A stretch of DNA of 64,000 nucleotides, taken from assembly GCA_033961575.1 (NCBI GenBank), contig CM066738.1:88361478-88425477 (forward strand), read 5' to 3'. Numbering within the stretch: the first letter of the stretch is position 1; every line of letters starts with the position of its first letter. The notes under the pieces were generated by a model. The model was not told the DNA's origin. It did no database searches and saw only the letters and a program-made list of their open reading frames with translations. This stretch comes from Aselliscus stoliczkanus (lineage: Eukaryota > Chordata > Mammalia > Chiroptera > Hipposideridae). Positions 1 to 11,180 of this stretch are shown one piece after another. The position numbers and the translations under genes were made by a program.

Positions 1-238
1 TAAAGCACTCTGAGAAGAGCTTGTATTATTTCAATTTCTGTTAACCTCATTTTGTTTCCAAGGTACTCTAGTGAATACTTACCTGTTTTCTGAAATCATA
101 TGGTAGGTGGATTTCATTTCTGAAAGAGTTCAAGAAATCACAATGTTCTGGCAGATGTTAAAGAGCCTGTGAAGACTTGTTGACCACAGGACATTTATTG
201 GAGCCTACATTTTTGTTTGGTTATGAACTGGGTACATT

Positions 239-239
<1 letters not shown>

Positions 240-269
<30 letters not shown>

Positions 270-292
270 TTTTATTTTATTTATATATACAT
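240..292. repeat. (TTTA)n microsatellite
   Basis: About a dozen tandem TTTA units grade into TTTTA and TATA. The flanks are ordinary AT-rich sequence, and I see no retroposon body attached on either side. Confidence 0.95.
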
Positions 293-1440
293 TTTCAAAT
301 AACCCTTTAGTTCTCAGGATGTTTTTCAGAGAGTCAAACAAATGTCAGAGGAAATGTTGAATTTAGTAATAACAATCTCTTCTACTTACTATAGTCATTT
401 CAAGCTTCCAAGGCTGGGAATGGCAAAATGAGCATTAAAAACACAAATCATGCCTGCATTCATCTGGTTCCTCTAACACAAGAGCTTTTGATGTGCTTGG
501 CCCTAAGCTTTTGCTGCACATCCAAAGTTTAGGAGAATAGAGAGTTGAGAAACCAAACATACACATGTTTGTTTGATGACTACATACACAAACTGGTTTG
601 GGGAAGACTCGCAGTCATTCAGAACAGGATTATAAATATTCAAATTCAAAGTACCATGGGTCTTACTGAATTCTCCTCTGAATTCTGTGTGTTCAAATGA
701 TGCCCTTAATATTAGTGCTAATAATAAAACCCCTTTACCTTTTGCACATTTCTCTCTTGAGTCTTTCTTGAGGAAAGAACTGCTCGCCTGGTGTGGCAGA
801 GTGATGAGTATTTAAGGAGCCATTCAGTTCATTATTTGCAATAATAATGGAAACATTGAGTTGAATAATTTAAAAGTCTGGATGAGTCATGCAAAGCCAG
901 AATCTGAATGACAGCTATTCACATCTGAAATATTCCTGAGCTTTAAAAAGCTCTGGCTTGACTGGGTATATCAGGGCAAGTAAAAGTTTGAAGGGATGAT
1001 AAAAGCTATCAAGAAAAATGTTCAGAAATTTGAGAGATAGTCTTGGAAACACAGCCCTTCATTGAATGGATAGAGAGAAATCTCAAGGACATTGCTATTT
1101 GGGAAGAAGATAATTGTTTACTTCAAGTACAAGAAGGACTAAATTCTATTATTCATTCCATTACAGTGAAGGTTTTAGGAGCCCAAGCTCTGGATCGGTA
1201 CACCTAGGATGACTCCTGATTACGGCACTACTATAAGTGTAAGATCAGGAAAATGACTTATCTTCACTGTCTGTACAATGGGGCTATTAGTACAATGTTG
1301 GTCTATTCTTAGAGAGTTTTGGGAAACATGATGTGATATAATACATATAGTTCTCATAAAACAGCAAGGGTAGAAGAATTGTTAGCTCTTCATAGTTGTA
1401 GTATTGTAAAATATGTGCTGAGCAATTCTTATGGACAAGC
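293..1440. other. Unassigned AT-rich sequence
   Basis: No exon-like reading frame, RNA gene or recognisable young transposon is visible. Short homopolymer runs only. It may hold very old repeats that cannot be recognised by eye. Confidence 0.5.
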
Positions 1441-2020
1441 ATCAAGCTAGAATTTGGGGACAGTGTGCCACTGAACAGCTCACCATTTAATGGAACAATA
1501 CAGTGAATAAGAGCATTATAATATCATAAAAACTAAAAGGAAACATGAATAAGGCTGTATGAGTATATGAAAGAATAATTAAATAATGGCAGATGGTAAG
1601 TGCAGGACACACTTTGTAGAGGAGGTGATATTTGAGCCCTAATTTCCATGATCAGTTGGAATTTTCCAGGAAGAAAATTGCTGAAAGTGTGAAGGGTTTG
1701 GTTTTTAATCCTAACTCTGAGTTTGCATGTGCTTCGGAGTAATTTTGTGACCTATTAATAGTGCATCACTTCATTTATCTAGTTGTTGGTGTTCATGGGG
1801 GTCATGGTGAAATATAAGGACATAAATCTGGAAAGGAGACAGAAGCCAGATTTTGAAAGACATAATGTTCCAGTCTAAGGACTTTGGATTTAATCTTTTA
1901 GGCAACAGGTAGCTATTGAAAATTATAGACTAAAGAGTGACATGATGACATGATATTTACTTCTCTTTTATAGAGACGAGATCACTGTGATAGCATTGTT
2001 GAGGATGAGTTTTAGGTGAC
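1440..2020 (-). repeat. Old L2 LINE remnant
   Basis: Phrases such as GAGGAGGTGATATTTGAGCC, a later run about a tissue-wide L2 landmark (GGATTTAATCTTTTAGGCAA), and GAGTGACATGATGACATGAT match the recalled antisense sequence of the mammalian L2 3' region. The copy is strongly diverged with no open frame. Boundaries are approximate; it may extend to about 2340. Confidence 0.55.
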
Positions 2021-2339
2021 AAAGACTATATATAAAGGAAATACATAGCAGACTATTTATTTCCAGTCTAAGTGAGGTACAGAAAGAGTATATTATTCAA
2101 AGCAGTGAAAATTGGTGATAGAGGAAAAAACAATGCAAATCTGAAGGGAAAGAGTTTAGATTTCTCAGAAAGATGTGGAATACGAAAGAGACAGAGATGT
2201 CAGTGATACCTAGTTGATGATTCTAAATTGGATTAATTGTTTTAATCACCAATGCTATTAACCAAGGTACACTATGCAGATGGGGCTTAGATTTGGAAGT
2301 GAGGAGAGACATTGTGTTGTGTTGAAAATGAGTGTGATT

Positions 2340-3013
2340 TGGTTAGCTGACCTGAGTGAGATCAGACACCAAGTGCAATTATAGATAAGTAACTTGCATG
2401 ACCATGTTTGTTTGTGAGTTCTCAAGTGTGCAATGAAACCTAGACAGCCAATGTATTTTACCAGAAATAGACTTCAAAAGATGGTTCAAGGCACAAGCAT
2501 TACATATCTTTACTGGAAGTGAAATGAGGACTTAGATGTTCCACCTGCGTTTAATGAAATGAAAAAGTAAATGGGATGGAATGCAACCAAATGGTGACTT
2601 CCTACAGAGATTATATGGGGTTCCTTGTACTAGTCTTACAACTTTTCTCTAGGTTTAAAAATATATCTAAATGAAAATGTTACCAAAAAAAAAAGGAAAA
2701 AGTCTCCCTAATTATGTCAACAGAAGCACTAACAAATAATTACTCATGAATGATTTCAAATCTAAAATTTTGTGTAGAATGGAATAGATTGAACAAGTTG
2801 ATGACATATTCTTCTTTAACTGTGTTTATTAGTAATTTTTGCTAATGTTGCCCATATAATAAGATTTTTAGCTTCAATGTTAAATTCTCTGATTAGGATT
2901 AATGAAAGTTAACTAGTTGTATAATAGTGTGAAAATTCCTAGTCATTTAGTAAGGTGAAACAAGTGAACGTGTTTTTATTCCAGTCAATGAATATCAAGT
3001 AGATTTCTTCATA
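2340..3013. other. Unassigned sequence
   Basis: AT-rich sequence with an A-run near 2683-2692 that could be the tail of an old retroposon, but no body is recognised upstream. Nothing coding is visible. Confidence 0.45.
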
Positions 3014-3030
3014 AAAGTGCAGGTAGGATG
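3014..3030. repeat. Target-site duplication, left copy (L1 at 3031)
   Basis: AAAGTGCAGGTAGGATG here resembles AAATACAGGCAGGAATG at 3535-3551, differing by two substitutions and two one-base indels. Its position exactly at the outer edge of the inverted segment supports it as a decayed duplication. Confidence 0.55.
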
Positions 3031-3537
3031 ATAATCTAAAAACCCATCCATGTTGTCACAAATGGCACTATTTCATCTCTTCTTATGGCAGAATAGTATC
3101 CCATTGTGTATATATATAACACATCTTCTTTATCCAGTCATCTTTCAAAGGACACTTTGGCTGTTTCCATGTATTATGCTAAGCAAAAGAAGTCAGACAG
3201 AAAAGTCAAGAACCATATGATTTCACTGATATGTGGGATATAAAACTGAAAACAACAAAGGAAAAAGATCAACAAATGAAGAAACAAAAACTCATAGACA
3301 TAGACAATAGATTGTTGGTTACCAGAGGGTAAGAGGGGAGGGAGGTGGTAGATGAGGGTAAACGGGATCAAATATATGGTGATGGAAGGAGAACTGACTC
3401 TGGGTGGTGAACACACAATGTTATACACAGATGATATATTACAGAATTGTACACCCAAACCTATGTAACTTTATTAATAATTGTCACCCCAATAAACTTT
3501 AATTAAAAAAGAAAAAAGAAAAAAGAAAGAAAGAAAA
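3031..3537 (+). mobile_element. 5'-inverted, 5'-truncated L1
   Basis: Positions 3173-3500 read as a sense L1 3' end: the region after ORF2 with AAGTCAGACAGAAAAG, the ACTCATAGACA tract, the GGTGATGGAAGGAGA tract and an AATAAA-containing end. An A-rich tail follows (3505-3537). Positions 3031-3172 are the immediately upstream L1 sequence in reverse orientation, for example CATCCATGTTGTCACAAATG and ACATCTTCTTTATCCAG. The join falls within a shared ATTAT. This is the structure expected from twin priming during target-primed reverse transcription. Imperfect target-site duplications flank it at 3014-3030 and 3535-3551. Confidence 0.88.
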
Positions 3538-3551
3538 TACAGGCAGGAATG

Positions 3552-4300
3552 GAAGGGTCAGGTTACTCACCCTGAGGAAGTGCAAGTATGGGAATTCAAG
3601 TTTGTGAGTTTGACACTATTAGAAGAATGTTCATATTAACAGCATTCAGTTCATTTATAATCCCTGACTTGAGGCTCTTACTTGGTAAATGCCACAAAAA
3701 AATGACATAGTCCGTTTCTTTTTTTTTTTCTATTACACTTTCCCATGTCCTTTAGCTTGACAAAATCAATCGGAGCCCAAGGGCTCAGAGGAACACCACA
3801 CTCTTCTCTGTTTTCTTTGGGAGCCCAAAGGCTCAAGGGCTCAGAGGAACACCATACTCTTCTCTGTTTTCTTTGGGAGGATATTTACAGAGGAATGTTA
3901 TTTTGGTTCTCTGGATGTTTTCATAATGTATCAGCCAGAAGGTCTTTTTTGTGGTTTTTCCCATATAAGAGGAAGGGGATTTTGTTATTAGAATATCAGC
4001 TCCAGTAGAGATATCTCTTAAAATTGGCCATTAAGTACTGTCATCTGCCAACTGGCCTTTAAACACTAATATATGTTTGAAAAAAATTCACAAAATTAAA
4101 TTTTAATGAGTTAAAATATCTAACTGAATAATTTCACTTAAACTAAGGATTTTCAAAGAACATGTTAATAATTTCATTTGATGTGAAAACAATTTTCATA
4201 ATTTACTTTGGACCTTCCCTTTCTTCTCAATAACCTCATTCCATTATATGCTGTATGACATAATTACTTTGTGTACAGTCATATTTCTTGATTGCAAACC
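3552..4300. other. Unassigned sequence with a tandem duplication
   Basis: Apart from the 56-bp-period duplication at 3773-3877 no element is recognised. The reading frame over the duplication runs 87 codons but has no recognisable domain and arises from the repeat. Confidence 0.5.
3773..3877. repeat. Tandem duplication, period 56 bp
   Basis: The 40 bases from 3781 recur from 3837 with a single C/T difference (ACCACACTC against ACCATACTC). The flanking GAGCCCAA segment is partly duplicated as well. Two copies only; recent on the scale of this region. Confidence 0.9.
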
Positions 4301-4480
4301 CCAACAGCTATTTGATTTTGAGTGAGTTGTGCAAACATACTAAGTGGCAGTTACTTCTGAATGAAGATGGTAACAGTACCTATATCATCAGCTTATTGTA
4401 TTAAATAATATAATGTATTTGAAATATTTTGCATGGTACCCAGTCTGTCCTAAGTGAGCAATATACATGAGGTATTATTA
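4300..4480 (+). repeat. MIR SINE remnant
   Basis: The pattern of a MIR core is present: a decayed tract for variable counts ('GAAGATGGTAACAGTACCTA') followed by a low-complexity region ending in 'TGCATGGTACCCAGTCTG'. Highly diverged, boundaries approximate. Confidence 0.4.
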
Positions 4481-4779
4481 TCTTAAGATGAAAGCTTTAG
4501 CAGTTTTATCCTTTCTGACTAAATGTGGCTTTTAGTTTATTGGCACAGTGAATGAAAATAGTCATGTTGATTGGTGAATTTACCCTATATTTTTTTTATT
4601 CTCTGGCCAATTTAAGTGAACTCACAGTGTCATTTTGTACAACAATCATATAGTCATTGAGTTTTTGAAAAACACCTACATGTTTTCTATCTTAGCCATT
4701 ATAGAGGATACAATAGTGTTTATGTTTCTCCCTCAGGCTTACCATAATTTCTGGGAACTGAGCACCCAGCTACATGTTG

Positions 4780-5260
4780 AGTGTTTCACAATGAACGTGC
4801 TACATCTCTCAATTACTTCAATTCAATTTAATTCAACAAATACTGCATGCTCTATTTTCATATGAAAGGGCTATATGGGTTATAAAGGCTTAGGCTCTAT
4901 CCTTAAGAGTCAGTTTGCCTAGGAAAACAAAATATCCTAGTATAGTGTTATATGGAGCACATTAAAGTACAAAAATGGTAAGAAGATGCTAGCAGTAGGT
5001 GACAGAGGTGAAAATAATCTATTATTTCTAGTAGGTCTGAGAGGGCTAGATTGGGAATGGCGAGGTTGAACCAGGGTCTGAAGGATGCGTAGGCATTCAG
5101 TCTGGAATTCTAGGCAGAGGGAAGAGTCTGTGGAAATACACGGTGAATACATGAAATAACAAGCATGTGCAGAGCAAGAGTTAATATTGGGTTGCAGAAG
5201 GAAAGTATTACGTTGGTGGGACAAAGGGATGGGTGGTATAGGCAGAATAATATGATACAT
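4780..5260 (-). repeat. Old L2 LINE remnant
   Basis: The segment contains AATTCAACAAATACTGCATG, then CCTTAAGAGTCAG, then TCTGAAGGATGCGTAGGCAT and ATTCTAGGCAGAGGGAA. In that order these match the recalled antisense L2 3' end. A 165-codon minus-strand frame (4937-5434) overlaps it but has no domain and low-complexity composition; I treat it as chance. Confidence 0.6.
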
Positions 5261-6946
5261 CTTGATTATTTCATTACCAACCACATTTCTTTGTGAGAGA
5301 TCTAGTTCTTTCTTCTCATGATGCTTATAGTAAAATATACCCCCCACACCTATTATTCCTCGTATCATGTGAAATAATAATGTGTAGGTAATTTCTTTGG
5401 GTTGTGGGATAAGAGAATAGATCTCTTCAAACAATAATACATTTTTTTTTCTCTAATGCCTCTCTGCTGATTTCTAATGGAGCTTCCATTCATTATCCCA
5501 TTATCCCCAGAGCTACATTGACCACTCCTGTAGGAGCCTGAGGTTTTGTATCTGCTCTGATAGTATCAAATGAACGCTAGATCTTCCTGAAAGACTATCC
5601 TGAAAGGGTTACTTAGAAGCTCCAGGTAATAGCTGCTTGACATCGGTTGCTTTTTGGGAAATTGTCCTGTTTCCTCTCTGAACATCTGAGGAAAAAAATC
5701 TGTGAAACAGCCAGAACCTGTTGTCACACTCCTTGTTATTTTAGTTTTTTTCCTTTTAATAATTTTTTTTTCCTATGTTCCTAGTCAGGTCAAGTTTTAC
5801 TGCAGTACATGAGGGAAAGTTCTAAAATTATCCAGAAAAACCTGCTGAGGGAAGTAACTTCTTGGGAGCACATGGATTCAAGGTTGCGTGTTTGGTGAAA
5901 GCAGAGTTCATTTTTACATCGTTATTCCTCCACTTACAGAGGACCTGTAAAAATGCGTCTAACAGGCTTTTTTGCCTAAAATGCCAGGGTTTCCCATCTT
6001 TCCCTAAATTGGACAGGCAAACAAGTATAGATTTCTGAGTCTTGCTCTTGACTAACCAAATCAACTTCTCAAGCAGGAGACGTGGAATCTGCCTCTTAAA
6101 AACAGTACATACTCCTTAGTGATCTTAGCTTGCTAAAATTTGAGAGGTCCGATATAAAGTAAAAAAATTGGAGGCTAAAAATAAATAAATAAATAAAATA
6201 TTGTTTTCCAATTTATTGACACCATCAAGTTGTGTTAAACTATTTCTTCTAAATTTGATTATAACTAAAGAATATAATATAAATATTATGAATATTGATC
6301 ATTAATTGTTAGACATAGAAAAGTAAAATAATATTGGAAACATAAAAAAAAAAATCAGAGGCTCCTGAACAGTTTTGAAAGTTGTGTTTTGGGAAGATTA
6401 ACAAGCTGGCATAGTACAAGATGGATTGGATCAAAGAGAAATCAGGGGCCATGACACAGATAGAAAGTTATTACTCTTATAAAGCAGGTGTAAGGACATG
6501 AAAACAGACATTAATCTTGTTGTTTGGATGGATGCATGGCTCTAAATCATGGTAATGAATAGAGGAAATTGCTCTTTGAGTGTTTATTTTGATGTACTTA
6601 TAAGATACCCTCTAGCATATCGAACCCTGCCCCATCATTAAAAATAGTGGAGGGATGGCCATGTGCTATACTTTAAAAGGCCAAAGTTCCCCATGTGTCT
6701 TGACAGGAAAGTTGAAATTGCATATGACCATCCAACTTCTCAAAGGAAGATGTACACTGAATTAATAAGATCTAGAAAGCTTCATCTTGCCATAGCTGTG
6801 AATGGAACCAGATGGCCAGGCACACATGCCACTGAGAAACACTGAAGATGATTTTATATGTATTTTAACTAGCTTTTGAATATTCCAAGATGAAAGCTAT
6901 TATGGGAAAAGTCCATAGAGCTAGGCCAACAATAAAACCAACAGGA
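5261..6946. other. Unassigned sequence
   Basis: About 1.7 kb without a recognisable gene or element. It contains a short (AAAT)n tract at 6178-6198. Minus- and plus-strand frames of 60-80 codons are isolated and lack any recognisable motif. Confidence 0.45.
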
Positions 6947-7099
6947 GGGCTGGCCGAGTGGCTCAGTTGATTAAGAGCTTGCTCAAGAGTGCAAGCTGAG
7001 CTCTGAGCAACGGCGGTTCGATGCCAGCCTGAGCTGAGTTGCTGTTAAGCTGCCAAGGATGGCTCAGCTAAAAAAAAAAACAAAAGAAAAAAAAAAAAC
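6947..7099 (+). mobile_element. tRNA-derived SINE (type A)
   Basis: The head resembles a tRNA: GGCTGGCCGAGTGGCTCAG with an A-box-like GTGGCTCAGTTGATTAAGAG and a B-box-like GGTTCGATGCC. A unique body follows, ending in GGATGGCTCAGCT, then an A-rich tail. CCAACAGGA occurs at 6938-6946 and again at 7100-7108, giving a 9-bp direct target-site duplication. L1 machinery most likely mobilised it. Confidence 0.93.
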
Positions 7100-7244
7100 C
7101 CAACAGGAACACCATAAGAAACAGAAATAAAAATTAGAGTTCCCATAGGAACAGGCATATAGTGTGCAACTCTGCTGTAGTTATCCAGTAAATGTAATTT
7201 TAGCATATAATTTCTGGAAGTACCTTTGAGTGTTCAGTGCCTTT

Positions 7245-7380
7245 CACTCTACAGATAAGAACACAGCAATTCAGTGAGGCCAAGGGACTTTTTTTTTTTT
7301 TCAAGTTTGCAAACTAGTTAATGACAAAGCCACAAGACAAGCCTTACCTTCTGAAGCTGTGCTTGCATTCTTTCATCTGT
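7245..7380 (-). repeat. MIR SINE remnant
   Basis: CTACAGATAAGAACACAGCAATTCAGTGAGGCCAAGGGAC resembles, in pieces, the antisense MIR phrase for a diverged copy. A T-run at 7291-7302 interrupts it. Low conservation, approximate limits. Confidence 0.45.
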
Positions 7381-7569
7381 ATCACAAAGTGTTCCTATTT
7401 TCTTCAAAACAAATACATGCCACATCAACATGAACATGTGTTTTCTACTTTATTGATTTTTAAACTAAACTTTTTACTAAAATATAGCATAGATATATGA
7501 AAATAATGTATATATTATAAGTACTTTAATGAATTTTCACAAAACAAGCCATGTAAAAATAATGCAAAA

Positions 7570-7830
7570 ATTGAAAGCAACAAATGAACAAGACAAATAA
7601 ACCAGCAAAAACTCATAGACACAGACAATAGTTTAGTGGTTACCAGCAGGTAAGGGAGGAGAGGGTAGTAGAAGAGAGTAAGTGGGGTCGAATATATGGT
7701 GATGAAAGGAGATTTGACTTTGGGTGGTAAACACACAACACACTATATAGATTATTTTTTATAGAATCGTACGCTTGAAACCTATATAATTTTATTAACA
7801 ATTGTCGACCCAATAAATGTAATACAAAGA
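7570..7830 (+). mobile_element. L1 3'-end fragment
   Basis: Starts at TTGAAAGCAACAAATGAACA and runs through ACTCATAGACACAGACAATA, GGTTACCAGCAGGTAAG and ATATGGTGATGAAAGGAG to CAATAAATGTAATAC. It is the terminal 3' region of the same L1 lineage as 3173-3500, 5' truncated, with no ORF2 left. No clear target-site duplication was found. Confidence 0.88.
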
Positions 7831-7879
7831 AATGTAGTAAAGAAAGAGAACATTCATCACTATAAACTCTATTCTCCTA

Positions 7880-8914
7880 AAGGTAGCTTTTTTTTTTTTT
7901 AAATTTTAACAACAGATTCATTTTACTTGTTTTTTTATCTTAGATAAAGGAACCATACAGTATATGTTTTCTATTCCTTTTACCCAATGTTATATTCACT
8001 AGATTTGTTCCTGAAATGTGTTACTGTAGTTCATCATTTTTATTGTTTAGTATTTTCATTGTATGGATATTTATGCTAAATAAATTCAGACAATGTATTT
8101 ATTTGTTCTACTGTTGATGATTTTTTAGCTTGTTTCTAGTTTTGGTCTATTAAAAGCAATGCTGTTTTGAAATATTTTTATACATGCCTTTTATAAATAT
8201 ATGTGCTTCTTTATTGGCTATATACCTAGAGGTATAATTGTTAGATTATAATAGGTGAATACATTTAACTTTAGTAGATTCTGCCAGTTTAGTAGCAGAT
8301 ACTTGTGTATATGAAGGTTTGATTTAAAATTAAGTTAGCACTACAGGTGGGGAAAGGATAAATGTCGCTAGAATAATTAGATATACTCGTACTTATTTTT
8401 AAGTAGTGAACCTTGAGCTCTACCTCACAATATACACAAAAATCAGTGTCAGGTGGGTAGTTGTAGTTTAAATATTGAACTTAAAAAAAAAGCTTCTATA
8501 AGTTATATTAGAGAATATTGTCATGTACTGTCATGACTTTTAGGCAGATAAAAAATTTATAATCTATAGAAAGCATTATGGTCTATAGGAAGAATAATAC
8601 ATAAAGGAAAAGATTGATAAGTATAACTACATTAGCATTTCTTTTAAAATTAAAAGGCAAGCCACCAAGTAGAATATATTTATAATACATATAACTGTTG
8701 GAGGGTGTGAATACATGATATATACATATGCAAATCAATAAAAAAAAGACAGCATAATAACAATTGGGACAAAATCTGGGATGGGTACTTCATAAAAGAA
8801 GATACCCCAATAACCAATAAAAACTAAAATTAAAACCAAAATTAGATACCGCTATACAGAGAGCAGATTGGTCAAAATTCATTGGAGAGAAAAGAGTACT
8901 GGGTTCCTTGTTGA
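7880..8914 (-). mobile_element. Ancient 5'-inverted L1M
   Basis: Read on the minus strand, 8310 to 7900 is the end of ORF2 in sense: landmarks such as TACCTCTAGGTATATAGCC, ATCATCAACAGTAGAAC and ATATCCATACAATG. Positions 8330-8914 hold the preceding ORF2 portion in the opposite orientation, with landmarks CCTCACAATATACACAAAAA, AAAAGCTTCTATAAG and ACTTCATAAAAGAAGATACC. The order is that of a 5'-inverted insertion on the minus strand. It is much more decayed than the L1 at 3031, and a mariner copy begins right at its outer edge. Confidence 0.68.
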
Positions 8915-9478
8915 TGAGGTCTGACAACTAGGTTTACAAATTCATCCTAGAAAAAGTGCTACCTACCTCCCTGCTGAATATCACTACAGTCACCTTTGCA
9001 GTACTCCCCTTGGGACGCTATGAACTGATGCCAGAGCCTAGTCCACCCTTCAAAACAATTTTGGAACTCTTTCTCTGTAATGGCCATCAAAGCTGTCGTC
9101 ATGTTACCCTTGATGTCCTGAATGTCATCAAAATGTCTTCCTTTCAATATTTCCTTTATCTTCGGTTAAAGAAAGAAGTCATTGGGGGACAGATCATGAG
9201 AGTAGAGGGTGTTCCAATACAGTTACTTGTTTACTGGCTAAAAGCTTCCTCCCAGAAAGTGCCATGTGAGCTGGTGTGTTGTTGTGATGCAAGAGCCATG
9301 AATTGTTGGCAAAAAGTTCAGGTCATCTAACTTTTTAACGCAGCCTTTTCAGCACTTCCAAATAGTAAACTTAACTAACTGTCCAGTTGATACAAATTCA
9401 TAATGAATAATCCCTCTGATGTTAAAAACGGTTAGCAACATTGTTACAGCTAGTTAGTGAACTTAATTGTTAGGTCTC
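8915..9478 (-). mobile_element. Mariner internal-deletion derivative, copy 1
   Basis: TGAGGTCTGACAAC at the left and AATTGTTAGGTCTC at the right are the inverted termini. Between them, on the minus strand, is the catalytic half of a DD34D mariner transposase without the N-terminal DNA-binding half. The first catalytic site reads V-F-N-I-R-G, so Asp is changed to Asn; the second reads HHNNTPAH, again Asp to Asn; a 2-base deletion shifts frame just before the third. A 62-codon frame at 9147-8959 keeps the C-terminal part (FEGWTR, GEY). It cannot encode an active enzyme. Confidence 0.88.
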
Positions 9479-10749
9479 ATATATTGCTGATGCAAATGTT
9501 AATTGTCATAGTCACTTATTAAACCTTTTTGGCATTATTTACTAAAGTTATAGACTCTCATTAGAGTATATACTCAACAATATGACTCCATAAGATAAAT
9601 TCAGGAATGTTTATAACAATTTTATTCTTAATGACCCCAAATAAAAAAAGAAAAACACAAATGTTTTTTTCAATAATAGTAAACATTGATAATTTTGTAT
9701 ACGAGATAACGGAAAACTGTACAGCAAAGATTAACAAAAGTATTCTTAAGAAAGAGTGAGGGAATAGTGGTGAGGCAGAAGCATTGCGGAGTGGGAGGCT
9801 TTAGGGTTTCATCAGCACTGTTTCTTTCCCTGGATATTTATCCAATTTACTTTGTGATAATCCATTGAGCTGTACATTTTTTGTGCAGTTTTTCATAATA
9901 TGTTATAAACTTATCAGTAATGTGATAAAGAATCCTTACATTAGAAATATAATGGGGGTATTGTGGGGTAGGAAAAAAATTCACCAAAAGTAGTCAGAGT
10001 ACTTTAAGAACTCATACAAAGTTACATTCACTTGTTATTTTCACACCTTAAAAACACCACCATGGTGGCTTTGGAGAAATAATAAAAGGTAAATAGAATT
10101 AGGGCTGTGGAGGTGGGAGCTCTCTGTTCAGTATCACATTCCTTAGTGATAACACAGCTTGGTTTGGACAAGGGATTGGGGAAAAGTGGTTTCTTTTTGA
10201 AGCGAAATTCAAAAGATGCTAACTTTTCTAATGTATTCATATCCAAAAACATAATCCCTTTCTTCATTTCTTAAGGTGGCAGCTGAATTTAGCCAAGTGG
10301 GAAAATTTCTGATTAAATCAATGTTTTGAATTTTTTTTTTTTTTTTCCTTTTTCTACTCTTGGGAGCCCTGGATCTATTCCAGTAAGGAATTTGCATGGC
10401 AGGTCGCTATCTTCAGCATAGTCTCATCCTCTCATCCAAAGCTTTGACTAGAATGCAAGGAGGGCTGGAGGCACCCAAGACTTAGGCCACCAGGCTGCAG
10501 CACGAGAGACTCTTTTTGCTATGGATTCATTGAACCTTCAGTGCTCTCTGGCCCCTTCTCTGGATTTTCTCTGAAGCTCTCTTGGGTGTTGGCTATGTTT
10601 ATGGACAATTGACTCCTTGACTTGCTCTCTTCTCTATGTAGCCTCATACTTATTGTTTTCATTTTTGTTTATGTGGCCTCTGGTCTGTTCATTTCATGTG
10701 TACTCAACTTTCTGCATCTGGCTCCTCCCTTGATCATTTAATTGCCTGT
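9479..10749. other. Unassigned sequence
   Basis: No gene or recognisable element. A T-run at 10329-10346 is the only notable tract. Minus-strand frames of 62 and 79 codons between 10028 and 10397 overlap each other in different frames and show no domain. Confidence 0.45.
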
Positions 10750-11180
10750 TTCTCCTGACTTAACATGACCACTGTTGACAAGCATTTATATGCCTGGGCA
10801 AATGTGAAGCTTGGAGATATTGATTTTATAATATGCAGACAAAATAGACAGGAAGAGGAAGGAAGGGAAAGGAATAGCCAGGAAGGTACATGAATAAATT
10901 AGCATCCCTAATTTTTGTCTCCACTTCCAACTTAGGACCAACCAGAGAAAGCCAATCACATAGGATGCCTAGCTTCTAGTTTGCATATCTACAACTTCCC
11001 CCATGCCAGCCAATTCCAATCATGGCCTCCCTTTTCCACTATTAAGCTTTTCCACTTCTCTGATGCTCTTTGAGTCTCAGCCAAAACGTAAGTGATGTTA
11101 GCTGATTCCTTTGCTATAGCAAGCTCTGAATAAATATACTTTGCTTTCTCATTTGGTTGCTCTTTGTTTATTTCAACATA
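10750..11180 (+). repeat. Possible solo LTR remnant
   Basis: The stretch ends with features seen in retroviral-type LTRs: CAGCCAAAACGTAAGTGATG, GCTATAGCAAGCTCTGAATA holding an AATAAA-type signal near 11130, then CTCATTTGGTTGCTCTTTG. No internal gag, pol or env sequence flanks it, and the ends and duplication could not be fixed. Could instead be another old repeat. Confidence 0.35.

Noticed and set aside
4937..5434. 165-codon open frame on the minus strand
   Set aside because: It overlaps an antisense L2 remnant, has no domain or membrane pattern, and no supporting splice or promoter context. Chance frame.
6947..7099. Functional tRNA gene
   Set aside because: A- and B-box-like blocks are present but the cloverleaf does not continue, and a SINE body, A tail and target-site duplication follow. 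The same holds for the other five SINE copies.
8956..9330. 124-codon plus-strand frame over mariner copy 1
   Set aside because: This is the antisense of the transposase catalytic region; the real homology is on the minus strand.
10750..11180. Complete endogenous retrovirus
   Set aside because: Only a possible LTR-like stretch is seen; no gag, pol or env similarity and no partner LTR in the window.
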